Assembly (NCBI GenBank): GCA_905214995.1
Contig: CAJMOT010000032.1
Coordinates: forward strand, 1-20,788
Length of the DNA stretch: 20,788 nt
From: an uncultured bacterium
GTDB taxonomy: Bacteria > Verrucomicrobiota > Verrucomicrobiia > Opitutales > Intestinicryptomonadaceae
Direction: 5' to 3'
The translations under genes were made by a program, and so were the position numbers. How positions within the stretch are numbered: position 1 is the stretch's first letter; every line of letters begins with the position of its first letter. Of the stretch, positions 6,140-13,441 are shown in pieces. The notes under the pieces are model-generated. The model worked only from the letters and a program-made list of their open reading frames with translations, did not search any database and was not told the origin of the DNA.

Positions 6140-8085
6140 CGCGGCGCGACGCCCATGACGGCGGGGCGCGAGAATTCCGCGGAATCGAACGGGTCGCCCG
6201 ACTCCGAGACCGAGAGCGGCGTCGAAATGGTCGTCCAAAAGCTCTGGGCGTATTCGACGGCGATTCTGTTTGCGCCCGCGTTGCCGGAGGCCGAGAGCCT
6301 TGAGCCGGATTTCGGGGTTTCCAATTTTTTTCCGTTAAGCCAAAGCGATTTCACGTTTTTGAAGTCGGCGAACACGTCGAAATTTTTTTTGCGCGTCTTG
6401 AAATCTAAGGCGACTACCCGCGAAAATTTCGGGGAATAGCGGTTTTTTGAGGCGGCCTTCGCCCACTCCGGATCGCCGGAAAACGGCGCGACCTGAAACG
6501 GGCGCGCGCCCTTGTCCCTGCGGCACGGAAGCCATTTCAGTTCGGGGGAGTCACCGAAATTTTTCAGGGCCGCGCCCGGGGCGGAAATCTCCGCCATCGC
6601 GGAATCGGAAACCAGCCGCCCATCCACCGGCCCCGCGAATACGGCGGCGTCGCGCGGACGCGGCAACATGGCGTCCCCGCCCGCCAAAACCGACGCGAAA
6701 TAAATCCTGCCGGCAGAGCCGCCGCGCAAAAAGTCGAACTGCGCCGCAAAATAAAAATCGCCCGCCTCCGCTTCTTTGAAATTCCCCTTTGCGGGGAGAT
6801 TGAACTCTATTCTCTCAACCCCTCCCGCCTCGAGTTTCGGAAAGTCGAAAGACTTCGCGCCTTCGCTGAAATACGGCGGAAGCCTGAACACAACCCCGCA
6901 GTTTTCGAGCGGCTCCGAACCCGAATTTTTCAGGACGAGGGAAATTTTCCCCTTTTCCATATCCGCGTGCAGCCCGCCGGAAATCTCCGGAAATTTTTCG
7001 GGGCTTTCCGAAAAATCCGGAGAGTTTCCGGAGTTTTCAACCGCCGCAATCCTGCGCGGCGACAGCATGTCAGCCCTGTGCGGCAGGCGGTACAGGCCGC
7101 TTTCCGACGGGAAAATCTCCACCCCGTCGAGCCGGACGCGCACGGGGGTTCCGGACAGCCTCACCTCCAAGGCGACGTCGTCTCCCATATGCCTCGCCGA
7201 AACGCGCGAGACCTCAAAACGCGCCCTGTTTCCCGATGCGCGCGCAGGCGAAATTTTAAGGACATCCAGCTGGCGCGCGTAGGCGGCGTATTCGTTTTGC
7301 GTGCAATACCAGAAATCCGCGCGGCGGTGTTTTTTCAAAATCCTCTCAAGCTCCGCCATGCCCGCGCCGGACTGCCACGAGTGCACGCCGAGGCTCATGT
7401 GCGGGACTCCGTCGCGCCCCTGCGCCGCGAGCGCGGCGGAAACTTTTTTTTCAAAAAGCGCCTCTTTTGGGTCGCGGTCGTTTATGTTGAACAGATGCGA
7501 GGAAAGCAGGGTTCCCTTCGGCAGCGAGTACTTCTTGTCGTTGTCGCTCCACAAGGCTGCCTGGACTTGGTAGCCCGAGCGCGCGATGCACTCCCCGACG
7601 AGCCTCGGCGCGTCGGCGTAAAACGGGTGGTCGGCGGCGTACCCCGGGAGGGCGAACGCGACCACCGGAACGTCGAGGGCGGACTCCAACATAATGCGCT
7701 GCGCGAGGGTTTCGCGGAAGGCCTCGTTCGGCAGAATTTCCGGCAGCAGCCTGTGGGTTATCGTGTGCGAGCCCACCGCAAAGCCGCAGCCGAGAATTTT
7801 GCGCGCGCACGTATTGCAAAATTTTTCGTCGGCTTTCGTCAGCATGAACGTCGCCTTCATGCCGGCGTTTTTGAAGACGTCCGCCATTTTGGAGTGGGCG
7901 TAGGTTGTGTCGTCCCACCTCGAGGAAAAGGCAGCCGCCGACCCGCCCGGGAGCTTCGCGGGCTCGACCGCCGCCGCGCGCGCCGACGCAGCGTCGGGAT
8001 ATTCGACTTCGAGCGTCTGGACGTAATCCGCGGGGAAAACCCGCGCCGCCAGAAACGCGGACAAAACTATGAAAAGCGATTTCAT
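6136..8085 (-). CDS. Secreted polysaccharide-deacetylase-like protein with long C-terminal region
   Basis: A 649-residue exported protein beginning with a Sec signal (MKSLFIVLSAFLAARVFPAD; cleavage near residue 19). Residues about 48-290 look like a NodB-type carbohydrate esterase 4 domain. RWDDTTYAH (56-64) stands where TFDDG normally lies, with Asp58/Asp59. GSHTITH gives the metal-binding His107-x3-His111 pair. ALPGY replaces the usual RxPYG, and LGVHSWQSG supplies a late histidine. The likely action is metal-dependent removal of acetyl groups from a cell-wall or external polysaccharide, but the altered motifs leave substrate and activity open. Residues about 300-649 are Gly/Pro/Ser-rich with beta-strand character, perhaps carbohydrate-binding or sandwich domains. 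The start codon is directly preceded by a perfect hairpin (see separate entry). Confidence 0.75.
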   Translation of the reverse strand: MKSLFIVLSAFLAARVFPADYVQTLEVEYPDAASARAAAVEPAKLPGGSAAAFSSRWDDTTYAHSKMADVFKNAGMKATFMLTKADEKFCNTCARKILGCGFAVGSHTITHRLLPEILPNEAFRETLAQRIMLESALDVPVVAFALPGYAADHPFYADAPRLVGECIARSGYQVQAALWSDNDKKYSLPKGTLLSSHLFNINDRDPKEALFEKKVSAALAAQGRDGVPHMSLGVHSWQSGAGMAELERILKKHRRADFWYCTQNEYAAYARQLDVLKISPARASGNRARFEVSRVSARHMGDDVALEVRLSGTPVRVRLDGVEIFPSESGLYRLPHRADMLSPRRIAAVENSGNSPDFSESPEKFPEISGGLHADMEKGKISLVLKNSGSEPLENCGVVFRLPPYFSEGAKSFDFPKLEAGGVERIEFNLPAKGNFKEAEAGDFYFAAQFDFLRGGSAGRIYFASVLAGGDAMLPRPRDAAVFAGPVDGRLVSDSAMAEISAPGAALKNFGDSPELKWLPCRRDKGARPFQVAPFSGDPEWAKAASKNRYSPKFSRVVALDFKTRKKNFDVFADFKNVKSLWLNGKKLETPKSGSRLSASGNAGANRIAVEYAQSFWTTISTPLSVSESGDPFDSAEFSRPAVMGVAPR

Positions 8086-8105
8086 GGGAAAATCGGAATT
8101 TTCCC
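8086..8105 (-). promoter_or_regulatory. Perfect hairpin abutting the deacetylase start codon
   Basis: GGGAAAAT (8086-8093), a four-base loop and ATTTTCCC (8098-8105) form a perfect 8-bp inverted repeat that ends at the base next to the ATG of the minus-strand deacetylase gene. From the promoter boxes upstream, transcription would begin near 8102, so most of the 5' untranslated RNA would be this hairpin. Possible roles are an operator dyad, a 5'-protecting stem or a translation-blocking stem. Confidence 0.5.
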
Positions 8106-8108
8106 AAA

Positions 8109-8137
8109 ACCGTATCTCGCCGCGCGCGAAAAGTCAA
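8109..8137 (-). promoter_or_regulatory. Putative promoter of the deacetylase gene
   Basis: On the minus strand TTGACT (8132-8137) is followed after 17 bases by TACGGT (8109-8114). The -35 and spacing are good; the -10 is weak. It shares the extended TTGACTTT string with the putative promoter of the DapA-like gene. Confidence 0.4.
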
Positions 8138-8192
8138 AGGGAATGCGCGGCGCAAAAAAAACGTCCCCGCCGCGCTCCGCAAACCGCCGCGC

Positions 8193-8235
8193 CCGCGGCC
8201 TCCGACCCCAAAAGGCTTGACGCCGGAGGCCGCGG
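8193..8235. promoter_or_regulatory. 12-bp perfect inverted repeat (operator-like) before the ABC exporter
   Basis: CCGCGGCCTCCG (8193-8204) and its exact reverse complement CGGAGGCCGCGG (8224-8235) flank a 19-base spacer in the divergent intergenic region. The right arm lies between a possible -35 and -10 of the ABC exporter gene. It could be an operator for a dimeric regulator or a strong RNA/DNA stem. No T-run follows, so a terminator is unlikely. Confidence 0.5.
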
Positions 8236-8245
8236 CGGCGAAAAT
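8217..8245 (+). promoter_or_regulatory. Putative promoter of the ABC exporter gene
   Basis: TTGACG (8217-8222, 5 of 6 matches to the -35 consensus) is separated by 17 bases from GAAAAT (8240-8245, 4 of 6 matches to the -10). The start point would be near 8252, giving a leader of under ten bases. One arm of the 12-bp inverted repeat occupies the spacer. Confidence 0.4.
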
Positions 8246-8259
8246 CGGCGGGGTTAAAA

Positions 8260-10011
8260 ATGAGGAAACTGCTAAGATTCTACGTCTACATAAAGCCGTG
8301 CCTGCCCCAGCTGATTGCGGCGATTATATTCGGCGCCCTGTTCGGGGCGTGCAGCGGCTTCGGAATGCCCGTCATTTTCGACAAAGTTTTGCGGCAGATA
8401 TTCATGGACCAGGGCGCCGCGCCCCGCCCGATGTGGCACATAATAGGGGTCGCGCTGCTGCTGCCGACGGTGTTTGCGCTCAGGGCGATATTCGGGTATT
8501 TGAGCGGCTACCTCATGACGTATTCGTCGCTGGAAGTCCTGCGGAGGCTCAAACAGCACATATTCGACAGAATCCAAAGCTACCCCGTGGCGTTTTTCGA
8601 CAAGTTCACCACGGGCGACCTGCTCACGAGGCTGACAAACGACACCGCGAGCGTCCAGACGGTGCTGCTTTCGTTCTCCTCCGAAATATTCCGCCAGCCC
8701 CTGCAAGTGCTCGGCGCCCTCGGATTCCTGCTCTACCTCTGCTTCACAAAGGGGCAGGTTGTGATGCTCTTCATATTTTTCGCGGCGGTGCCGTTCTGCA
8801 TTCTGCCCGTCCAGATGATACGCAAAAACATGAAGCGGTTTGCGGGCAAGGCGCAGATGGGCCTGAGCGAAATGGCGCAGCTCTTCGGCGAAAACCTCGA
8901 CGCCGTGCACGAGGTCAGGGTTTTCAACTTGCAGGAAGCGCAAAAGAAGAAATTCGAGGGGCTTAACGGAATGTTCAAGCAGTTTTCCCTCAAAATGGCA
9001 AAGTACGAGCTCATGCAGCAGCCGTTCATGGAATTTCTCGCCGCCACGATGGTCTCCATGACGTTCGTTTACGCGTACTTCGCGGGGATAGACTTCCCGA
9101 CGTTCTCGGCGATAGGCATCGCCCTCTACTTTACGATAGACCCCATAAAGCGCGTCATCAGAATGTCCACGGACTTCATAAAGGTGATGCCGCTCGTGGA
9201 CAGAATCTGCGCGATTCTCGACTATGTGTCCACCGTCCCCGAGCCCGAAAACCCCGTCGAGCTCCCGCCCGTGCGCGGCGAGATAACTTTCGACAACGTG
9301 AAATTCGCCTACAAGGACAAGACCGTCCTCGACGGGGTCAGCATAACGATCCCCGCCGGTACGAGTTGCGCGCTCGTGGGCGAAAGCGGCGCGGGCAAGA
9401 GCACCTTCGCCAAGCTCTCCATGCGCCTCTACGACCCGATAGAGGGCTCCATTAAACTCGACGGCATAGACTTGCGCGACATACGCCAACGCGACTTCAT
9501 GGACAACCTCGGCAGCGTCCCGCAATATCCGGTTCTCTTCAACGACACCGTATACAACAACATCCTCGTCGCGCGCCCGGGCGCGACGAAAGAGGAAGTC
9601 GAAGCCGCCGCGAAGATGGCCTACGCCCACGACTTCATTCTGGAACTCGAAAACGGCTACGACACGGTGGTGGGCGAGCGGGGCGACAGGCTCTCCGGCG
9701 GGCAGAAGCAGAGGATCGCCCTCGCGCGCGTGTTTTTGAAAAACCCCCCGCTGCTCGTGCTCGACGAAGCCACGTCCGCGCTCGACGTAAACAGCGAGGC
9801 GTTCATACAAAAGGCCGTCGACAGCCTTATGAAAGGCCGCACGATGCTCGTCATCGCCCACAGGTTCAGCACCATAAAGAACGTGCAGAAAATCATAGTG
9901 TTCGAAAACGGCAGAATCGTCGATTTCGGCTCGCACGAAGAGCTGATGGAGCGCTGCCGGACATACCGCAGGCTCTACGAAAAGCAGGCTGAGCGCATAG
10001 CCTCCAAATAG
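8260..10011 (+). CDS. MsbA-type ABC exporter (fused permease/ATPase)
   Basis: A 583-residue half-transporter with an N-terminal transmembrane domain (about residues 15-300, several hydrophobic segments such as AAIIFGALFGACSGFG and VVMLFIFFAAVPFCI) and a C-terminal nucleotide-binding domain. The ATPase motifs are intact: Walker A GESGAGKST (374-382), signature LSGGQKQR (from 478), Walker B LLVLDEATSALD with Asp502/Glu503, and the H-loop histidine in IAHRFST. Family members export lipid A core, lipid-linked glycans, peptides or drugs as homodimers in the inner membrane. Its position upstream of a surface-sugar operon favours a lipid or glycan substrate, but this is inference, and a leader region and possible terminator separate the two. 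The divergent upstream region carries an inverted repeat. Confidence 0.88.
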   Translation: MRKLLRFYVYIKPCLPQLIAAIIFGALFGACSGFGMPVIFDKVLRQIFMDQGAAPRPMWHIIGVALLLPTVFALRAIFGYLSGYLMTYSSLEVLRRLKQHIFDRIQSYPVAFFDKFTTGDLLTRLTNDTASVQTVLLSFSSEIFRQPLQVLGALGFLLYLCFTKGQVVMLFIFFAAVPFCILPVQMIRKNMKRFAGKAQMGLSEMAQLFGENLDAVHEVRVFNLQEAQKKKFEGLNGMFKQFSLKMAKYELMQQPFMEFLAATMVSMTFVYAYFAGIDFPTFSAIGIALYFTIDPIKRVIRMSTDFIKVMPLVDRICAILDYVSTVPEPENPVELPPVRGEITFDNVKFAYKDKTVLDGVSITIPAGTSCALVGESGAGKSTFAKLSMRLYDPIEGSIKLDGIDLRDIRQRDFMDNLGSVPQYPVLFNDTVYNNILVARPGATKEEVEAAAKMAYAHDFILELENGYDTVVGERGDRLSGGQKQRIALARVFLKNPPLLVLDEATSALDVNSEAFIQKAVDSLMKGRTMLVIAHRFSTIKNVQKIIVFENGRIVDFGSHEELMERCRTYRRLYEKQAERIASK

Positions 10012-10030
10012 CATCCGCCCGCCGCCGCGC

Positions 10031-10058
10031 AAATTATAATACTTATATAATATATATG
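10031..10058 (+). promoter_or_regulatory. AT-rich promoter-like island upstream of the sugar operon
   Basis: A 28-base stretch that is almost entirely A/T, in a strongly G+C-rich window. It holds a perfect TATAAT at 10035-10040 and further TATA-like repeats. AAATTATAAT recurs at 10107-10116, where a second TATAAT occupies 10111-10116. No good -35 box is visible for either. It probably marks the promoter region of the rfb-like operon, possibly with a UP-element or nucleoid-protein site. Confidence 0.45.
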
Positions 10059-10119
10059 TCTCCCCCCGTCCGGGATGGAAAAATCTTTTCATTTCGGCGA
10101 AAGGGGAAATTATAATTGC

Positions 10120-10143
10120 AAAATCCCGGGCGCGGGGTTTTTA
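10120..10143 (+). terminator. Terminator-like hairpin in the leader of the sugar operon
   Basis: AAAATCCCG (10120-10128), a GGCG loop and CGGGGTTTT (10133-10141) form a 9-bp stem (one G-T pair) that runs into a T-tract of five (10138-10142). It could end transcription of the ABC exporter, 109 bases upstream. If the AT-rich promoter boxes at 10031-10058 are used, it would instead act as an attenuator in the operon leader. A second small stem CCTTC/GAAGG follows at 10170-10183. Confidence 0.5.
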
Positions 10144-10206
10144 TTGGCGCAAAAAATGACATAAACGCGCCTTCTGCCGAAGGTTTGAATGCGAAAAGGC
10201 TGTACT

Positions 10207-10983
10207 ATGAAAGTTGCGATACTTGCGGGAGGGCTGGGCTCGCGCCTCGGCGAGGAGACTACCGTCCGCCCCAAACCGATGGTGGAAATCGGGGGCAAGC
10301 CGATACTTTGGCACATAATGAAGATTTATTCGCACTACGGATTCGACGAATTCGTGGTTATGTGCGGCTACAAGGGCGAATACATAAAGGAGTATTTTCT
10401 GAATTACCGCGCCAATTCGTCGGACATCACCGTAAACCTCGCCGACGACACCGTGGAAATCCACAAAAACCGCGCCGAACCCTGGAAAATCACCCTGTGC
10501 GACACGGGCTCCGACACCCTGACGGGCGGCAGGATCGCGAAGATAAAAAAGTACGTCGGCAAAGAGACTTTCATGCTTACCTACGGCGACGGGGTAGCCG
10601 ATATCGACATTCCCGCCCTGCTCGAATGCCACCGCAAATCGGGCAAAATCGCCACCCTCACCGCCGTCCGCCCGACCTCCCGCTTCGGAACGCTGCGCAT
10701 TTCCGAGGACGGGGGAATATCCGATTTCCGCGAAAAGCCCGAAGACTCCGGCTCGTGGATAAACGGCGGGTTCTTTGCGCTCGAACCCGAAGTGTTCGGC
10801 TACATTCCCGACAGGCCCGACACGATTTGGGAGCGCGGGCCGCTCAACCGCCTGTCCGAGGAAGGGCAGCTCAACGCCTACATGCACGGCGGATTCTGGC
10901 GCCCGATGGACATGCTCAAAGACAAAAAGGAGCTCAACGAGCTCTGGGCCTCCGGCCGAGCGCCGTGGAAAATCTGGGAGTAG
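10207..10983 (+). CDS. rfbF: Glucose-1-phosphate cytidylyltransferase (RfbF/DdhA)
   Basis: Makes CDP-D-glucose from CTP and glucose-1-phosphate, the first step to CDP-linked 6-deoxy and 3,6-dideoxy sugars. The 258-residue protein matches the usual length of about 257. It has the sugar-nucleotidyltransferase N-terminus KVAILAGGLGSRLGEET, then RPKPMVEIGGKPILWHIM, and the metal-binding aspartate in TYGDGVAD (Asp128). The NGGFFALEP and late GFWRPMDMLKDKKELN blocks are typical of RfbF, where the last region belongs to the sugar-binding end. The family GTR is GSR here. The ATG at 10207 is preferred over an in-frame ATG at 10189 because of length and the AAAAGG sequence upstream of it. It is the first gene of the operon; rfbG follows after six bases. 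Confidence 0.95.
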   Translation: MKVAILAGGLGSRLGEETTVRPKPMVEIGGKPILWHIMKIYSHYGFDEFVVMCGYKGEYIKEYFLNYRANSSDITVNLADDTVEIHKNRAEPWKITLCDTGSDTLTGGRIAKIKKYVGKETFMLTYGDGVADIDIPALLECHRKSGKIATLTAVRPTSRFGTLRISEDGGISDFREKPEDSGSWINGGFFALEPEVFGYIPDRPDTIWERGPLNRLSEEGQLNAYMHGGFWRPMDMLKDKKELNELWASGRAPWKIWE

Positions 10984-10989
10984 CCGGCT

Positions 10990-12084
10990 ATGGCTTTCGG
11001 AGGCGTTTTCAGCGGGAAGAGGGTTCTCGTCACGGGGCACGCGGGCTTCAAGGGCTCGTGGCTCTCCCTGTGGCTGAATGAGCTCGGGGCGAAAGTCTGC
11101 GGATATTCGCTCCTGCCCGACACGGAACTTTCGGCGTACCGCGAGGCGGGCGTCGGCGAAATCCTCGAATGCGAGAAAATCGCCGACATCCGCGATTCAG
11201 ATGAACTTGAAAGCTTCTTCCGGAAAGCGCGCCCCGAAATCGTATTCCACCTCGCAGCCCAGCCGCTCGTGCGCCTGTCGTACTCCGAGCCGAAGCTCAC
11301 CTATGAGACGAACGTCCTCGGGACGCTCAACGTGTTTGAGGCGGCGCGGAAATGCGGCTCCGTCGCCGCCCTGGTAAACGTCACGACGGACAAGTGCTAC
11401 GAAAACCCCGAGACGGGCCGCCCGTGCGCCGAGGACGACCCGATGGGCGGATACGACATGTATTCGTCGTCCAAGGCGTGCTCCGAAATCCTCACGTCGT
11501 CGTACCGGAGGTCTTTTTTGGAGGGCGGCAAACCGTTTGCGCTCGCCTCGGCGCGCGCGGGAAATGTCATAGGCGGCGGGGACTGGGCGCGCGACAGGCT
11601 CGTCCCCGACTGCGTGCGCGCCCTGTCGCAGGGCAGGCCCGCGCCCGTGCGCAACCCCGATTCCGTCCGCCCGTGGCAGCACGTCCTCGAGCCGCTTGCA
11701 GGCTACATGAGGCTGGCGCAAAAGCTTCTCGAAGACCCCGCCAGGTTCTCCTGCGGCTTCAATTTCGGGCCGGACTCGTCGGCGGTTTTAAAAGTCGGCG
11801 ACATCGTCGAAATACTCGCCGAAGCGTGGGGAGGCGGAACTTCGGAACATAAGGCGGAGCTCGGCGCCCCTCACGAGGCAAAGCTGCTTTCGCTCGACAT
11901 TTCCAAGGCGGAGCGGGAGCTCGGCGTCCGCCCCGTAATGAATGCGGCGGAGGCTGTTGCGGCCTCCGCAAAATGGTACAAGAGATTCTACGCGCTGCGC
12001 GGGCCTATGCGCGGCTTCACGCTCGAACAAATCGACGAGTTCGAAAAAAAGGCGCGCGCAAAAAACATAGAATGGAGTTTTTGA
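10990..12084 (+). CDS. rfbG: CDP-glucose 4,6-dehydratase (RfbG/DdhB)
   Basis: Extended short-chain dehydrogenase that converts CDP-glucose to CDP-4-keto-6-deoxyglucose using bound NAD. The 364-residue protein shows the characteristic RfbG nucleotide-binding loop VTGHAGFKGSWLS (Gly16, Gly19, Gly22), the NVTTDKCYEN block with the catalytic Thr-Asp-Lys environment, and the active-site YSSSK (Tyr158, Lys162). Further family blocks are RAGNVIGGGDWARDRLVPD and RPWQHVLEPLAGY. All expected motifs are present and the length fits the family (about 355-365). A GGGAG sequence lies nine bases before the ATG, inside the end of rfbF. It is followed by rfbH with a single base between stop and start, consistent with coupled translation. 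Confidence 0.95.
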   Translation: MAFGGVFSGKRVLVTGHAGFKGSWLSLWLNELGAKVCGYSLLPDTELSAYREAGVGEILECEKIADIRDSDELESFFRKARPEIVFHLAAQPLVRLSYSEPKLTYETNVLGTLNVFEAARKCGSVAALVNVTTDKCYENPETGRPCAEDDPMGGYDMYSSSKACSEILTSSYRRSFLEGGKPFALASARAGNVIGGGDWARDRLVPDCVRALSQGRPAPVRNPDSVRPWQHVLEPLAGYMRLAQKLLEDPARFSCGFNFGPDSSAVLKVGDIVEILAEAWGGGTSEHKAELGAPHEAKLLSLDISKAERELGVRPVMNAAEAVAASAKWYKRFYALRGPMRGFTLEQIDEFEKKARAKNIEWSF

Positions 12085-12085
12085 A

Positions 12086-13441
12086 ATGCACGAAGATTTA
12101 AGGGAAAAGGCAAAGCTCGCCGCCCTCGAATATTTGAGGGCGGCGCGCGCCGACGCCCCGAAGCGGAACTACATCCCCCCGTCGGGCAAGAAGATCGGAG
12201 AAGAGGAGCTCTGCGCGATGATAGACGCGTCCCTCGACATGTGGCTCACCGCCGGAAGGTTCAACGACATGTTCGAGGAGGCGTTCGCCAAAAAGCTCGG
12301 CGCCAAATTCGCGCTCACCGCAAATTCGGGTTCGAGCGCAAACCTCATCGCGCTCTCCGCCCTGACCTCCCCCAAACTCGGGGAGCGCGCCCTGAAAGCG
12401 GGCGACGAGGTCGTCGCGGTCGCCGCGGGCTTTCCGACGACGGTAAACCCGATATTCCAAAATTCGCTCGTGCCCGTGTTCGTAGACTGCGACCCCGAGA
12501 CGTACAACATTCGCGCCGACAAGATAGAGGAGGCCCTCTCGCCCAAAACCAAAGCCGTGTTCGTCGCCCACACGCTCGGCTCGCCCTTCGACATCGACAA
12601 AATTTCGGAAATCTGCCGCCGCCGCAACCTGTGGCTGATAGAGGACTCCTGCGACGCGCTCGGGGCGAAGTTCCGCGGAAAGTGCGCCGGGACTTTCGGG
12701 CACATCGGCACGTTCAGCTTCTACCCCGCCCACCACATCACGATGGGCGAGGGGGGCGCCGCCGTCACGAGCGACCCGCTGCTGCGCAAAATCATGCTCT
12801 CATTCCGCGACTGGGGGCGCGACTGTTGGTGCAAGCCCGGGAGGGACGACACCTGCAAGAGCAGATTTCGCCTGAAACGCGGCAACCTTCCCGACGGCTA
12901 CGACCACAAATACACCTACTCGCACATCGGCTACAACCTGAAAATCACCGACTGGCAGGCGGCTGTCGGCCTTGAGCAGCTCAAAAAGCTCGACTCCTTC
13001 ATAGCCGCGAGAACCGAAAACGCCCGATTCCTGGCGGAGAAGCTCGCGGGACTCGAAGAATTCATAGCCCTTCCGAAAGTGCAGGCCGAAACCGAGCCGT
13101 CGTGGTTCGGGTTCCTGATATCCGTCCGCGCCGGCGCGCCGTTTTCGAAGCGCGAGCTCGTCGAATACCTCGAAGAAAACGGCGTCGGCACGCGGCAGCT
13201 GTTTGCCGGCAACATTCTGCGCCAGCCGATGATAACGGAATCCGGCGCGCCCCTCAGAATCGGAGGGGGGCCGATGAAGCGCGGCAACGAGCTCGGCGAG
13301 GCCGACTACGCGCTGCTTCCGGGAACGGAGGCGATAATGAACAACTCTTTCTGGGTGGGGTGCTTCCCCGGCCTCGGCGAGCGCGAGCTCTCAAAGACCG
13401 CCGCCGCAATACGCGCGTTCGCGGAATCGAAATCCAAATGA
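12086..13441 (+). CDS. rfbH: CDP-4-keto-6-deoxyglucose 3-dehydrase (RfbH/DdhC/E1)
   Basis: PMP-dependent [2Fe-2S] enzyme that removes the C3 hydroxyl of CDP-4-keto-6-deoxyglucose, working with reductase E3 (DdhD/AscD). The 451-residue protein has the aminotransferase fold, with the Schiff-base lysine replaced: SFYPAHHITMGEGG puts His216 where aminotransferases have Lys, the hallmark of this dehydrase. The cluster motif C-x57-C-x-C-x7-C is complete (Cys189, Cys247, Cys249, Cys257). These features distinguish it from PLP sugar aminotransferases, and the PAHH/Fe-S combination also argues against ColD. A GGAG lies eight bases before the ATG. Its TGA overlaps the next ATG (ATGA at 13438-13441). 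No ddhD-like reductase is encoded in the window. Confidence 0.96.
   Translation: MHEDLREKAKLAALEYLRAARADAPKRNYIPPSGKKIGEEELCAMIDASLDMWLTAGRFNDMFEEAFAKKLGAKFALTANSGSSANLIALSALTSPKLGERALKAGDEVVAVAAGFPTTVNPIFQNSLVPVFVDCDPETYNIRADKIEEALSPKTKAVFVAHTLGSPFDIDKISEICRRRNLWLIEDSCDALGAKFRGKCAGTFGHIGTFSFYPAHHITMGEGGAAVTSDPLLRKIMLSFRDWGRDCWCKPGRDDTCKSRFRLKRGNLPDGYDHKYTYSHIGYNLKITDWQAAVGLEQLKKLDSFIAARTENARFLAEKLAGLEEFIALPKVQAETEPSWFGFLISVRAGAPFSKRELVEYLEENGVGTRQLFAGNILRQPMITESGAPLRIGGGPMKRGNELGEADYALLPGTEAIMNNSFWVGCFPGLGERELSKTAAAIRAFAESKSK

Noticed and set aside
4883..6238. 451-residue minus-strand open frame across ndk and rsmG
   Set aside because: It spans two well-supported housekeeping genes and has shadow-like composition.
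8272..10092. 606-residue minus-strand open frame opposite the ABC exporter
   Set aside because: Antisense shadow of an unmistakable ABC transporter; low-complexity composition and no recognisable domain.
10012..10206. JUMPstart/ops element for RfaH control
   Set aside because: No ops-type GGCGGTAGCGT core found in the leader.
13102..13437. In-frame N-terminal extension of the SDR
   Set aside because: It would overlap the end of rfbH and precede a perfect Rossmann start; the ATGA overlap at 13438 is the natural start.
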